Shown: piece after piece, positions 11,501-23,468 of the stretch
Layout of the letters: every line of letters starts with the position of its first letter
Position numbering within the stretch: position 1 is the stretch's first letter
Made by a program: the position numbers and the translations under genes
Source: Mercurialis annua
Lineage: Eukaryota > Streptophyta > Magnoliopsida > Malpighiales > Euphorbiaceae
Reading direction: 5' to 3'
Assembly: GCF_937616625.2 (NCBI RefSeq)
Contig: NC_065572.1
Span: 560,501 to 624,500 of the forward strand
DNA length: 64,000 nt
Notes under the pieces: model-generated
Database searches by the model: none
Seen by the model: the letters and a program-made list of their open reading frames with translations, nothing else
What the model was told of the DNA's origin: nothing

Positions 11501-12459
11501 TGATTGAAGCTAATGCACGTTCTGAAGCTCATGAAAAGAAGATGGCAAAAATTAGAAAGCAAGTGGGGGCCATGAAGAAAGCCTATTATAACAATCCTGG
11601 TAATTTTAATTTAATTACATATAGCATTTTTCCATTTTAGACAAGATCATTTTACTTTAAAGATTAAACCCTAAAATTTATTTATTTGTTGAATTCAATT
11701 CTCATGATGCATGTGTTTATACATTGTATAACTGATAAAAGTTTCGGCAGCTAATCCAATTTTGGAGTCTGATGATGAACCTGATGAGTGGTTTGAGTCG
11801 GATGGTGAACATGAAATGACTGATGAGGAATTTAAAAGATATATGGAACAACTTGATGCTAGTGGGGTATGTATTTGTCCTCAATTTCCAATTTTTTTTA
11901 TGTTTTCCTCTAAATACTGAAGCTTCAAGTCCTAAAAGCATTAATCCTTTATTTGTATTATTAACTAAAAATTACATTTGCTGATAATTTATCACTTTTT
12001 GTTGTTTTTATATAATACATAGGGTTTTGATATGAACGACTTTTCAAATTGTCGTGCATTTGGTATGATTCAACCAATGGAATTGAATGAGGTTTCAGTT
12101 ACAGAACTTGATAAATATATTAAAATGGCACTTGAAGAATTCAATCAGAAAGAGGTATTGCCTATGTTTTCATTAATCTTTTGGGTGTTCTTTTAACGAG
12201 TTCATATTTGTCCTAATGCATTTACTGTTTTTTTTAGAACTCAAATTTTGAATGTGTGGAGATTGAGAAGGCAAATGTATTGGGAGGACTACGCACAGAG
12301 TATTATATCACTTTTAAAGCAAAAGATGAGAAGAGAGTTTCAATCTATACATTTCAAGCTTTAATATTTTATGATTATGTTTGTGAAAAAAGACACTATG
12401 AAACATCAGTTGGCATTTGTAGATTAAAGCCTATTCCACCGCCTAGGCATGGTAATTAG
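8549..12459 (+). CDS. HASTY C-terminal / cystatin-like fusion gene, copy 2
   Basis: Exons by hand: 8549-8600, 8708-8778, 9076-9185, 9284-9572, 9670-9914, 10262-10771, 10888-11182, 11287-11599, 11751-11866, 12023-12154, 12238-12459. All introns are GT-AG, giving 2355 nt or 784 aa. The layout is the same as copy 1: HASTY-like residues 42-576, then cystatin-like 577-784. Exons 3-11 match copy 1 exon for exon, and exon 6 is one codon shorter. The first exon differs. The ATG homologous to that of copy 1 (8479) runs into TAA after 14 codons, but an in-frame ATG at 8549 with the acceptor ending at 8707 keeps everything open. The 14-codon frame would then be an upstream ORF. Positions are offset from copy 1 by 8464-8466 bp, and introns also align, so the duplication is recent. 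Expression is unproven. Confidence 0.6.
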
Positions 12460-13081
12460 ATATCATATTTTAAGTTCTCAAGCTAGTATATCAAATAATT
12501 TAATTCTCGAACAAAATGACCTGTATAATTATTTAGGTCTTTCAATGGAAGTCTGTTATGCGCATGATTTCACGTTATTAAGAATATAAAATAATTAAAA
12601 AAATGACATGTATGATAATAATAATTACATTAAAAATACACGTTTGTAAATTAACATGACATGACAGCGGGTTTGTTTGAATGGGTTAATGGGTTTGAGA
12701 TATAAAGGTTTGTTTATTTATTTTATGGTTCCAATTCAACACAAACAGAAATTGCCTCGAAATTATCAATTTGAGTGGGTATGCTAATTTTAGGGTTTCC
12801 AATTTGATTATTTCTGATTTTAGGTTTTGTAATTTTAGGGGTTTCTGGTAATTTTATGAAATTCATCTTCTTCTTGGGAGGATAAGCTAATTATAGAGTT
12901 TTAATTAGATTTTATTGTTTGTGTAATTAGGATTTCAAATTATTAGGGTGTTTGATTTTAGGTTTGAGGGTTTATGATAAAAGGGTTTTTGATTTAGGTA
13001 GAGTTTCTGATTTTATGTGTTTTTGATTTTATAGGGTATAAACCGTTAATGCATTGTTTCTGATTTTACGTGTATTGACAG
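12460..13081. other. T-rich, intron-like spacer
   Basis: A long run of T/G-rich sequence with repeated TTTTAGG and TGATTTTA motifs, resembling a plant intron, ends in GTATTGACAG directly before the possible GRF exon. No reading frame is seen. The similarity to copy 1 stops shortly after the stop codon of copy 2. Confidence 0.35.
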
Positions 13082-13216
13082 GCCACACAATCGCCCTTCT
13101 TTAGATGGTATGATGATGAATATGCTTCTCACCTCAAGCACATGTTGTATATGAAAAAATCCAATGAGGAGCTACAGAAGGGAGGGGAAATCTCAAAGAG
13201 AAGTGTTCGAGCTTAA
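13082..13216 (+). pseudogene. Possible GRF-type zinc finger protein fragment
   Basis: After an acceptor-like CAG, one frame reads about 44 codons to TAA. It contains FFRWYDDEY and LKHMLYMKKSNEEL, similar to the end of plant GRF zinc-finger small proteins, where an FF-W-D segment is followed by a charged helix. The preceding zinc-binding exon is not found, so this is at best a terminal exon or relic. The call is weak, resting on about ten residues. Confidence 0.25.
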
Positions 13217-13489
13217 GTATTTAATTGATAAATGATGCGATTAATGTGGAAAATCATCTTATTCAAGCTAATGACAAAATTGAGAAGATTGGAGGTGGAG
13301 CTAACATATTTGTATTCTACTAAATGGTTTCTATATTTTCACAACCAACAGAAATCCTCCCCCTCATTTCTAACATGTCATGGAGGAGAAGGCTTCAGGT
13401 AGGTGAGTAGGTTTTGTATCGTGTTTTGTCCAGCACTATTTATGGTATTCTAGCAACAGATAACAAAGAGGATGAGCCTTTTTTATGAA

Positions 13490-13995
13490 TATGAAGAGGA
13501 TGAGCCTTACTGGATCTCGATGGCTAACAACTACATGTCGAGCAGCTTCATCAAAATCTGTCATGGCAGTTCAACTTCAACTTCAGCAAATGTTATCTAT
13601 AGCAGGCTTTGGAAGGCTAAAGTTCCACCGGAAGTTTAATTCTTTGTTTGGGTCCTTCACAAGGATCGTATAGTTTTGAAAGAGTTATTATTTTATCGCC
13701 GGATTATTAATGAGGATGCTCTGTTATGTCCGAATTGTTTGATAGAGATTGAAACAGGAATCCACATAATATTTCACTATTCTTTTGCTTGGGATTTTTG
13801 GTATCACTTTCTTTGTCGATTGAAAGTTTCCACTGGGTCTTTTCCGTTTGATTTATAGAGCTTCTATTTTCAGTGGATGAAATTGGCTAGTAGGAAATAG
13901 AGGGACTTTTAGGAAACAATTTGATTTTTTAATGTCTGGGAGGTTTGGAAAGCTCGCAATGAAGTTTTTGCCGGGTTGCTAGAACCTTTGATCCG
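13490..13995 (+). pseudogene. LINE reverse-transcriptase zinc-binding fragment
   Basis: Read with several stops, the frame gives SRLWKAKVPPEV, FFVWVLHKDRI, RRIINEDALLCPNC, GIHIIFHYSFAWDFWYHF and NVWEVWKARNEVF. This is the zf-RVT domain that follows the reverse transcriptase in plant L1-type LINEs and their relics. Stops and a frame change make it dead. The fragment ends about where the exon-4 remnant of HASTY copy 3 begins, so a LINE insertion or a rearrangement formed the left border of copy 3. Confidence 0.55.
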
Positions 13996-13999
13996 GCCG

Positions 14000-16560
14000 T
14001 GGATGAATCTAGACTGTTATTTATCTGAACCATTCGTCTAATTTTTAAGACACCATTTATGTGGTCAACTTTCCACATAGTGAAGTTATTTGAGAAGATA
14101 CTCAAAATAACTGGAACCAGAAAAGAAAAAACGACATCACAAGAATGCTCAACAAATAGTCTCTTGCATCCAATAACTTCACATATGTCCTGGATGCTCC
14201 CTCGTCTTTTAAAAGTATCTTTCACTTAAGAAATAACAATTTCTTTTAGTCATTTCATGTCTTCTTTCTTAAAGCCATAACTGCTGAAATTTGGTTATTC
14301 ATTTGCAGTTGCTTCGTGTCATACATTCTCTTTGGTCTCCTTCCATATATCAAGCATTACCTGATAAAATAAAAGCTTCCATGGCAACAAGTCATGTTGA
14401 GCAATATTCTTTTCTCGGTGAAAGAAATCCCCAATCGCCAGAGGGTTCTTTAACATTCACCGATGGATCTCAGATTGATACCGGCAAGGCAGGGTATATA
14501 GAACCGATGTATCATCTATACACAATTGGTTACATGGTATTAGAGACAGTGGGTAAGTATATTGGTTTGGGAGTTTTTAGTTGGACAAATAGCAAATTAG
14601 TGAAAGAAATTTATTCTTTTTGTGCTATTGTTGTTCGTCTCGCTATATTAACCAATGATGGTGAAGTCCGAGGATTTGTTGCGAAAAGATCTATTCTATG
14701 CCATTATTGAATAGGGCGAGCTGCAGCGGCCGCCCCTTCCTTTGGCGAAAAGCTTGGTACCGGTTACTTCATCGACATAGGGTTATGATATGGACGACCG
14801 CCTCAATATAAGGTTTTTATATAGACGATTTCCCAAATGTTCATCCATTTGGTACGATTAGACAAATGAAATTGAATAAGCGTGATGTCACAGAACCGGA
14901 AAAAAATTAAAAAAATTTGTCGGGTTTCGGTGGTGGGTTTGTAAATTAGTTGAGTACGGTGATGGGTCAGAATTTATTTATTTGTTAATTTATTTAATAA
15001 AATTTTAAAAAATAACTAATTTTTAGGATTTATTTGAATATTTTTGAAATTGAAGGACTTGTTTGTATTTTTCAAAATAAAAAAAATATGATATAACCCT
15101 TCTATTTAATTGTTTTTAGTGTTTTCATCCTTAAGTTAATTAATTTGTCAAATTTTTTTAAAATTATGATAGAGATGAAACCTAAAAATCCGAAATTGGG
15201 TAAAATTGAAAAATTTCATACGCTAGGATATAAATGAAAAAAAGTTGCAACGTGGAGTATTTTTAAGTGATTAGGCCCTTATCTTAATTACGTTTGACTT
15301 ATGCAAATTAACTGTTCATTTGTTCATCACAATTTTCGGTACACTATCTTGGGCCTATCAATGACCATTGGAGATACATTCCTTAAATGCTTGAATGTTG
15401 TTTCTGTTAAGGTAGCATTGATGGAGAATGCGAGGCCGATGCAGTTCATGCATTTAAGCAGGCTTGTTAGTTTAGTTTTTATGCGCTTAGTCAAATCGTG
15501 CCCTCCAGAGTTGTGGGAAATCTGGTTGGAAGAGCTTTTGGATCCTTTATTTATCCATGTGCAAAATGTTTTTTTGCGTGAAGGTAAAATAAAGGTGCCA
15601 CATGTCCTAAGCACGCCTTCTGGGTTAGATGCGAAAGTGGGTTGACACCATTTCTAATATGGCATCACTTTTTTCTGCTATTGCATCATTTCTTTATGAT
15701 ATGGGATTGTCGGGAGTAAATACTGGACTTCCTTCGTTGGAACCATTGGAGCTTGTGTACTATATCGATCCATATTCTATAAAGGATATGGATGCTTTTG
15801 CGATAAATTTTATGGTTGGGTAATCATATTTTTGCTAATTATGTGTAAATTTTCATCATGTACAGTTTCATTTTAAAGTGCAAAGGTCTTTCCCTTCCAG
15901 CATTACATATTTGTTTATGAGTTTTTAATTGGACAGATAGTAAATTAGTGAAAGAAATTATTCTTTTTGTGCTATTGTTGTTCGTCTCGCTATTTTAACC
16001 AATGATGTTGAAGTCCGAGGATTTGTTGCGAAAAGATCTATTCTATGCCATTATAGAATAGGGCGAGCTGTGGCGGCCGCCCTCTTCCTTTGGCCAAAAG
16101 CTTGATACCGGTTACTTCATCGACATAGGGTTGTGATATGGACGACCGCCTCATATAGGGTTTTTATATAGATGATTTCTCAAATGTTCGTTCATTTAGT
16201 ACGATAAGATCAATAAAATTGAATAAGCGCGATGTCACAGAACTGGGGTGAATATGCTAAAATGACAATTAATGTATTTAACCAAAAAAATGTTTGTCTT
16301 TTTCTTTTGTCAGTTCTTTATTTTCTGATGAAATTATTGTTCTTATTTTAGAATTCAAATTTTAAATTTTTAGAGCTTGAAGACAAACAAATTAGAAAAT
16401 TTATACTTCCACTATTACATCACATTCAAGGTCAAAAATGACAGTAGTATAAAAATATTTCTAGTATTGGATTTGAATGAGTTCATAATTAGAAATAATC
16501 AATTCAAACATGGACAACATTTTGTAGGTTGAAGCCTATTACTACTCCCAGCCAAGATAA
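14000..16560 (+). pseudogene. Scrambled HASTY/cystatin pseudogene, copy 3
   Basis: Remnants of the fusion-gene exons occur in the order 4 (about 14006-14214), 5 (14309-14552), 7 (about 14570-14710), 10 (about 14786-14912), then an AT-rich insert, 6 (about 15335-15822), 7 (about 15866-16060), 10 (about 16140-16300) and 11 (about 16352-16560). The pieces carry frameshifts and stops; for example the end of exon 5 is out of frame and exon 6 breaks after GLDAKV. Exon 7 and the following segment with AGCGGCCGCCC occur twice, so the locus suffered an internal duplication as well as decay. It is more diverged from copies 1 and 2 than they are from each other. No intact product is possible. Confidence 0.7.
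14913..15300. other. AT-rich insert within pseudogene copy 3
   Basis: This stretch separates the first exon-10 remnant from the exon-6 remnant. Its start (GTCGGGTTTCGGTGGTGG) recalls the core and arms of the foldback element at 6637-7913, so it may be a decayed relative. There are no clear inverted ends. Confidence 0.3.
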
Positions 16561-17069
16561 CTAGCTTCTCACGTATCAAATCATATGTTTAATATTTTGA
16601 ATTTCTTTTCTAAAGGGTAAGATATAGTTAATACACTCGATTTTTAGTTGTTTTTGCAATTATCGTTTTGCGATCATTTTCACACTTGTTTTAATTTTTC
16701 ATGCAAAAAAAATTTACCTCTCCTTATTATGGTACTTATTCTTAAACAAGTCTGAAATGCCGCTGCTGCAAAAACTGTAAATAGAATACTTTCAATGTGG
16801 GCTCTATTGCAATTATTCCTTATTTTTTTCCCATTATTTAGACAATATTTTAGATTTACTTTTGAAGCAATTTACGAAAAAAATATAATAAGGTCTTCTT
16901 ATGATTACTGAGCCTCGAAACTTATCTGATGATAAATGATTTTTTTAATTTATAGTCAATTCAACTTACTGTTTTATTTTTTAATAAAATTTTTAGTCAT
17001 GGAGATGAGTCTATTGATTCAAACAAAGTATTCTTACCTAAAGAAAAGAGTGACAATTAGTGGCGAAGG
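16561..17069. other. Spacer between pseudogene copies 3 and 4
   Basis: AT-rich DNA without a recognisable gene or repeat ends. The sequences just after the exon-11 remnants of copies 3 and 4 (from about 16560 and 17545) resemble each other (TTTAATATTTTGAATT; CGACTTTTAGTTGTTTT-like), so the duplicated unit extended beyond the exons. Confidence 0.4.
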
Positions 17070-17550
17070 TAAGGTGAGGCGAAAAGCTTGAGACAGGTTA
17101 TAGTGTCTTAATACGTACGACCGCCCAACATAGAATTTTGATATGGACGACTTTCCAAATGTTCGTTCATTTGGTATGATTAAACTAATGAAATTGAATG
17201 AGCGTTATGTCACGAAACTTGATGAATATGCTAAAATAGCAATCGAAGTATTTAACCAGAAAGATGTTTGTCTTTTGTGTGTGTTTTTTTGCAGTTGCTT
17301 ATTTTTTTGAATGAAATTATTGTTCTTTTTTAGAATTCAAATTTTAAATATTTGATACTTGCAAAGGCAAACAAATCAAAAAATTTATATTTTCACTATT
17401 ACATCACATTCAAGGTTAAAGATGAGAGTAATATAAGAACATTTCAAGTTTGATTTTTGATGAGTTTATAATTGGAAAGAATCAATTCAAAAACATCAGT
17501 GATATTTTATAGGTTGAAGCTTATTGCTACTCCCAACCAAGATAAGTAGT
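17070..17550 (+). pseudogene. Cystatin-like 3' remnant, copy 4
   Basis: Contains an exon-10 remnant (about 17140-17272, with the DFPNVRSFGMI, MKLNERYVTKLDEYAKIAI and FNQKD wording) and an exon-11 remnant (about 17334-17550) in the same order as in the intact copies. It is preceded by the GGCGAAAAGCTTG segment also seen twice in copy 3. No HASTY part is left. Decayed splice sites and missing codons make a product unlikely. Confidence 0.6.
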
Positions 17551-17760
17551 TTGCCATGTATTAAATTATATGTTTAATATTTTGAATTGATTTTCTAAAA
17601 AGGTAAATATGTAGTCAATAGACTCGACTTTTAGTTGTTTTCACAATTATATTTTCGCACTCATTTTCACATTTATTCTATTTTTTTATGCATGACAAAT
17701 TTATCTCTTCTTATTGTAATACTCATCTATACTATATATGAAAGTACGGATGTGAGGGAT

Positions 17761-17787
17761 GGGTGGCGGGGGGGGAGGGGGGAAGGG
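17761..17787 (+). repeat. G-run cluster near Helitron 5' end
   Basis: Four runs of three or more G within 27 bases (17761-17763, 17768-17775, 17777-17782, 17785-17787), exceptional in this AT-rich window. It satisfies the usual pattern for a possible G-quadruplex on the plus strand. Confidence 0.6.
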
Positions 17788-18069
17788 ACAGGCACATTTA
17801 CGCTAATACCCTTAATGTTATTTTAATTATTATTAATTATATCTAAATATTAGCTAATTTAAACTACTTTTACTATTCATAAAAATACTACTTTTAATAC
17901 AATTACAATACTCACCTATTTTATAGAATTCCATAGTAATTATTATTTTCCTATTATAAAAAGAGTCAATTAGTAAGCAAATTACCATGGATTATGTTTT
18001 TTTTTAATATTTGATCACTTTATGCTCTGTTGTTTATATATATGATTTTAATAAATTGATTTAGAAATA

Positions 18070-19640
18070 TTGATGATCAGAAGGAGAAAAGTTAGCTTTC
18101 TTCCATCCATCAGGGGTCTTCTTTCTCAACATAGGACAAGTGCATGATCCGGTGGCCGTGAGATCGGATACCGCTGTTTCATAAGACCCAACCTCTTGAT
18201 AATAGGTGTCCATAGCCACTTTCTATTTGTGGCTTTCTTCCCGAAGAAGTTCTTTGTACTCAGAGACCTTTGCAGCCAATTCATAAAAGTCTTTGAACTC
18301 CATCCTCTAGAACTTCTTCTGAAGTTCAATATCTAAACCTCTTTAAGCCATTTTGACATATTCAGTTTCTGGGAGGATGATTTTGCACCTGCTCCTCATC
18401 TTCTTGAAGGGTGGATATACATGTTTGGATCTTCTCCATTTCGTTGAGAAATTCTGGATAATTCTGTAATACAAATATCCGGCTCAGCATGGTTAAACTG
18501 GGTATGAAACAATATTTCCATCTCCGACCATGTTAACACTGAGTTTCTTCATAAGGTGGCATACCAAGTGAAAGTCGTACCTGTCAAGGAGTTAGGAAAC
18601 AACCGTAATTTGAAATTAGCAATATTATCAAGATTGGCCAGAACCCCACATTGAATGATAAATTTTACAACATGTTCAATGGTGGAGTGGCCATCTTCTC
18701 CAGAAAACAAAGAAAAATTCTGGACTTATATTCCATATGGTAAGGATTTTACCTGGCAATATAATTCAGGTATGGTTTGTGAAACTATGGTCGGTCAATT
18801 TGTCTCAAACCTGGACCATACAGGTCATGGACAGCTTTTCTTACAACCTCCATGTCTAGTGGTCTTTTTAGAGGTTGGAGTGGCACCTGAGGTGGGTTCC
18901 GCCCCTAGGGAAGGTAGTTTCCCCCCGAACCCAGAGGTTGAATATAATTTTGATTAACCTCTTGGTCCTCCATAAAAGGATGATTAACAACACCTGTGTT
19001 ATTAAACGGCCTAGAATTCTGGCCAGTTTGATTATTAGTTTTAAAAGAGTTAATTTGAACAGGTTCATCTCTTTTATGTGGTGGTACATACCTTTCTTTA
19101 GGGGCTGATGGATTCGAGATTGATACATGACTAGTGCTTCCAATCTCCTGAAATTCTGTAGATGATTGACCCCCGAGTCGGTTAGGATCTCGCTTAGCTG
19201 TGTTAACAGCCTCTGGTAAATCACCATCCTTTTAGGATGATAACTTCACCGCAACTATCAGTTCAGCCAAGTAGCGTTCCATGTTGCACTGCTTCTTATC
19301 CATCATCTCATGCTTCAGATTCATTTCAACCTGAGCATGGTTCAAATTGGATGACTCTCTCCATCATAGCCTTTGAGAACATTTCCAACACTTCCGCCAA
19401 TCTCGGCTCAGAATTTCGCCGAGTCGGTGTTTGTTGCCCTCCAAAACCAGGTGGTACATCTCCACTCACCTCTCCATGGAGAAGTAATTTTTTTTTTTGA
19501 TGTTTCAGACCATGTGAGGCACATAGTCTCCATGTCCTACATTTGCAGAAGTAGGATCATCCATTGTATCCTGAGATACAATTGCATTCCTTTTTCACTT
19601 CGAGTTCTCCGCATAACTCTAGTGTCCCACTGGGCGTGCC
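18070..19640 (-). pseudogene. Decayed Ty3/gypsy gag
   Basis: On the minus strand, interrupted frames give SGEDGHSTVEHVVKFIIQCG, NFKLRLFPNSLTGTTFTWY, MEILFHTQFNHAEPDICITE, then MEFKDFYELAAKVSEYKELL, KVAMDTYYQEVGSYETAVSD and SCTCPMLRKKTPDGWKKANF. This is the gag region of a plant gypsy-type retrotransposon. Several stops and frame changes break it, and no protease, polymerase or second LTR follows in the window. It sits head-on to the LTR at 19645-20299, so it is the 5' part of one truncated element inside the Helitron. Confidence 0.7.
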
Positions 19641-19644
19641 AAAA

Positions 19645-20299
19645 TTGTTACTGGAGTTTTGAGATTGTTGTGAATAATCGTAACAAGTGTGTGAATTTGC
19701 GAGCGTGCCAGAAATAGATTCCAATTTGTAACTTGACTTCTAAAAACAAACGATCGGGGCTTGGTTGACCTCACTACAAGTACTCCAAAAATAAATGCTA
19801 AGAGAACTTGAATGAAAATACAGAAATTCAATCGTAAATGTGTTTACTGGTTGAAGAATTGAGATTACAGAATGTTTTAGTGTTTATGCCTTTGGGTGGT
19901 GTTTTTGTGGAAATTGATTGGGCTAAAAATCGTCATGCTCCTCTCTTATTTATAGTGTTTCTGGAAACCGTCAGTTGATAGTACTTCTTCAACTGCCCAC
20001 GTTCCACAATGCTCCTCCACTTTTAAAACTGCTCATGAAGCGCCGATTCACGAAAAAAGCACGTGTAATCCTGGGCTTGTGGTCAATTAAACTTCTGACA
20101 AAAATATTTTTAAGCTTCTGACTAATTAAACACGGTTTAATGGCCAATCTAATTATGGACTTATTCTTTTAAGGATGAACTTGGACTTTATAAACCTTCT
20201 GAAGAATTATTTCTAAATTTATGGCTAAACCTATGAAATTAACTCTGAACTTCTAACTAAATCTGTTATACTATAAATTAAAGCTAAGAGAAAACTACA
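19645..20299 (-). mobile_element. Probable 5' LTR of the truncated gypsy element
   Basis: Read on the minus strand it ends in AGTAACA directly before TTTTGGCACGCCCAGTGGG, which looks like the leader/primer site just ahead of gag. It contains a TATA-like CACTATAAATAAGAGAGG on the minus strand (near 19940-19965). The outer end is guessed from a TGTAG start at 20299. The second LTR is missing, so neither boundary can be confirmed by comparison. Confidence 0.45.
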
Positions 20300-20776
20300 T
20301 CATGTATAAACGGCAAAGCAAATGAGATATAGTGAACAACTTGAAAATTGAAATGATTGTAAACGACATATGAAAGTGAGCTACAGAGCCAACGCATCTT
20401 TCTTTTTTGTGAAAACTAAAGCCTAATAAGTTAAAAAAGGATGGAAAAAGTATTATTTTAACTTCTTCAACATATTAAAATAACCACTTTAATTCTTAGG
20501 TTTTTATTTTTTAACAAATTTATTTTTCAAAAGTAAATAAATTTTTAAATTATAAATATATTTAATAAAATAATTTTTTATATGATCATATGAAAAAATA
20601 ATTATTAAGCCCTTAATTGCTCTTTCAGCCACTACTAAGGGTGTTGTGGTCAAAGTTTGTGAATAACTTTGTTTAATTAGAATGAGATTTTTTTTTTAAT
20701 TTTTTCTTTAAAATATTGACATTTTACGATTATTTTTTCAATTGCTTACTGCTATTATTTTTTCTATTTGTAAGAT

Positions 20777-20933
<157 letters not shown>

Positions 20934-22009
20934 TTCGTAACTCATCATTTTTAGGTTATTATTGATACTATATATTTTTATCTTTCGTGTTTTTCTATTT
21001 AACTACAATCTGAAAAATATGGTACCATATATTCTAATTTTTTATTTTATGGCATATATGACCTAAACATCTTATACGACATCGTTTTAGTTATTCACTT
21101 GTCAAAAACATTATTATTTTTACGGAAAATAACGAATAAAACACAAACCCGGCTATAGTACGCAAAGTTTGAAATACTTGGAATATGAGGTGAGACGTTT
21201 TTTAGATTGTGTTTAAATCGAAAATAACACCAAAGATGAGGATATATAGTAGCAACCCTATTTTTAATACATTTTTTATTATATATTATTTAATTTTAAG
21301 TGATTAAAATAATATTGTTAACTAGACAAATTCTTTTATATATTCTTCGTGCTATGTTATTTATATAGATAATTAATAATATTTTATTAAATATTTTAAA
21401 ATTGTAAATATTTGAATTATATTACTTTTTATTTTCAATAATTTTATAAAACATTACTCCATCGGTTTCGAAATAATAGCATTATTTGCCACTTTCACCT
21501 CTCTTAAAATAATAGATCTATTTATTTATTCATTTTATATTACATTTCTTATTTATGACAATTTTTTTAAAATATTATTAAGTGAAATACTTAAAAAAAA
21601 CACTCAATTTATTAAATGTAATATTTGAAAAGTTCATTTGTTGATTTTTTTTCAATTGACAATTTAAATGACCGTAAATTATTCACTTTGACAAGTTTTA
21701 ATATCTTCTTATACTTTCCAGTCATATTTTTTCATTTTATATAAAGTCTGATTTAATAATAATTAATAAGAATTATATAGATTATAGTTTCCGCTGCATC
21801 GCGCAGATAATATACTAGTTAAAAATTATTTATAATAACTAATTACGGTCTAATGGCCTTTCTTGATAAAAATGTCGGCTTATGAATTTTGGGTCATATT
21901 TTTTATTTTGTATAAACAATTTCAGTAACAAGTTGTTCTTAAAAGGGCTGGCCTGCTCGCTACTGGGGCTTAGCTATAGTAACCTGCCGCTGAGGATTAG
22001 TTTTTGATA

Positions 22010-22863
22010 CTAGTCGAAAATCCCGCGTATTTATGCTGAATCAAATTAATAATTATTTAAATAATAAATTTATGAAAAGTATATAAATATTGTGAAAAAA
22101 TATCATACGCCAACTAATAAGATAAAAATCTACTTTAATTTAGTAATAAATTATTGACTATCTTTAATATTAGTATTTTTTTAATAATAATTTCTATATT
22201 AGTAAAAATAAAATAAATTATAATGTTAAAATAATAAATAATAAATAAAATTTTAATATAAAATGTGTGTTTGTTAAAATGCTAGATTAATTTTTTATTT
22301 TTTTAAAGATTATTATTCAATAAAATAAATAATTTGTAGAAATTAGAAGTTAATATATATTAAAACACTATGATGTTTAGAGATTAGAAGTTGATACAGA
22401 TTAGAACACTCATTAAATTAAGGGTTAATGTTAAAAAATCACGAACTTTACACGTTTTCTCATTTTAATCACGCAGTTTAATTTTTTTCATTTGTATGCA
22501 CGAACTACCACTTTTTGTCAAATTCATGCACGGTTCTGACGTAGCACTAATTTATTGGTGTAAAAAGAAACATTGATTCTCCTCATCAAATTACACAAAT
22601 GGAGTCTTGACATCTCAGCACGGTGCATGCACATGAGAAAAAGTGGTTGTTCGTGCATGAAAATGAGAAAATTTAAACTGTGTGATTAAAATGAAAAAAC
22701 GTGTAAAGTTGGTGAATTTTTATGATATTAACCCTTAAATTAAATATGATTTAAAAAGTGATTTAAAAAAGTTAATAAAATAATATTAATATTAAATTAA
22801 GTAGTTTAAAAGAAGTGAGAAGTTATGGAAGAGCTCCTTTGATCCTCTCAATATAAATTTAGA
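22010..22863 (-). mobile_element. Non-autonomous Helitron b
   Basis: Its 3' end faces left: A|CTAGTCG followed by the hairpin region ATCCCGCGTATTTATGCTGA. The 5' end faces right: GATCCTCTCAATATAAATTTAGA|T, the reverse complement of a TC start. It carries the inverted-repeat element at 22422-22734 inside. No coding capacity. It is the first of a row of elements in the same orientation. Confidence 0.55.
22422..22734. mobile_element. Inverted-repeat MITE flanked by TTAA
   Basis: The ends GGGTTAATGTTAAAAAATCA and its reverse counterpart form inverted repeats of about 65 bp, containing TTTACACGTTTTCTCATTTT and AATCACGCAGTTTAA. The element is flanked by TTAA on both sides (22418-22421, 22735-22738), compatible with a 4-bp target duplication. 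It shares TIR wording with the element at 5802-6167 and is nested in Helitron b. Confidence 0.6.
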
Positions 22864-22914
22864 TAATTTATAATTTTAAAAATAAATAAATTAATGGATA
22901 TGTAATAGAAAATT

Positions 22915-23468
22915 AACCTGCGCGATTTGCTATCAATTAATAGGTATATTATCTTCTCTAAAATGTTATTTACTTTTACCAACATAAATATCAAACTATT
23001 TTATAGAAATTAAAACATTATTTAAACTAAATTTATTGATACTAAGCCAATTTAAAATCATCCTAAAATAAAACTGGTTGATTATCAGTCCATTTAGGAT
23101 TTGATAACTAATACACATTTAAATTTTGACAAATATAATGGTAATCAACATATTGTCTGTAATTCTTTTTTATATGAAGCCTTTGATAAAAATAACACAA
23201 TTCACATGTGTATTTGTTGTTTATATTTAAATGGTTTCATCCTAATTATTAGGACAAATATGGGAGTATTGCTCTTCTAAATTATCTTTTGATCAATTAC
23301 TACAGTAATTAAAAACGTAATTTTAATTTTTAAGAGGTTTATTTTGATTAAAACTACTTAAATCAATTAAAGTAAAATAAGTAGTTGAAAAAGATTGGAG
23401 ACTATCAGAGCATTCTATTTGATGAGAATAAATGAGAGGGTTCCGTTGGTCCTCTCAATTATATAATA
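22915..23468 (-). mobile_element. Degenerate Helitron c, left end eroded
   Basis: AACCTGCGCGATTTGCTATC resembles the hairpin region of the neighbouring Helitrons but lacks CTAGTCG. The right side is the conserved 5' end (GAGAGGGTTCCGTTGGTCC, TCTCAATTATATAATA), directly joined to the CTAG of the next element. Confidence 0.4.

Noticed and set aside
14710..14775. Cluster of cloning-type restriction sites (CTGCAG, GCGGCCGC, AAGCTT, GGTACC, ACCGGT) resembling vector polylinker
   Set aside because: A diverged copy of the same segment occurs at 16060-16125 and part of it near 17075, each followed by the same exon-10 remnant, so it is old genomic sequence rather than vector.
18655..19227. Several overlapping open frames on the plus strand
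   Set aside because: They are antisense to the decayed gypsy gag on the minus strand.
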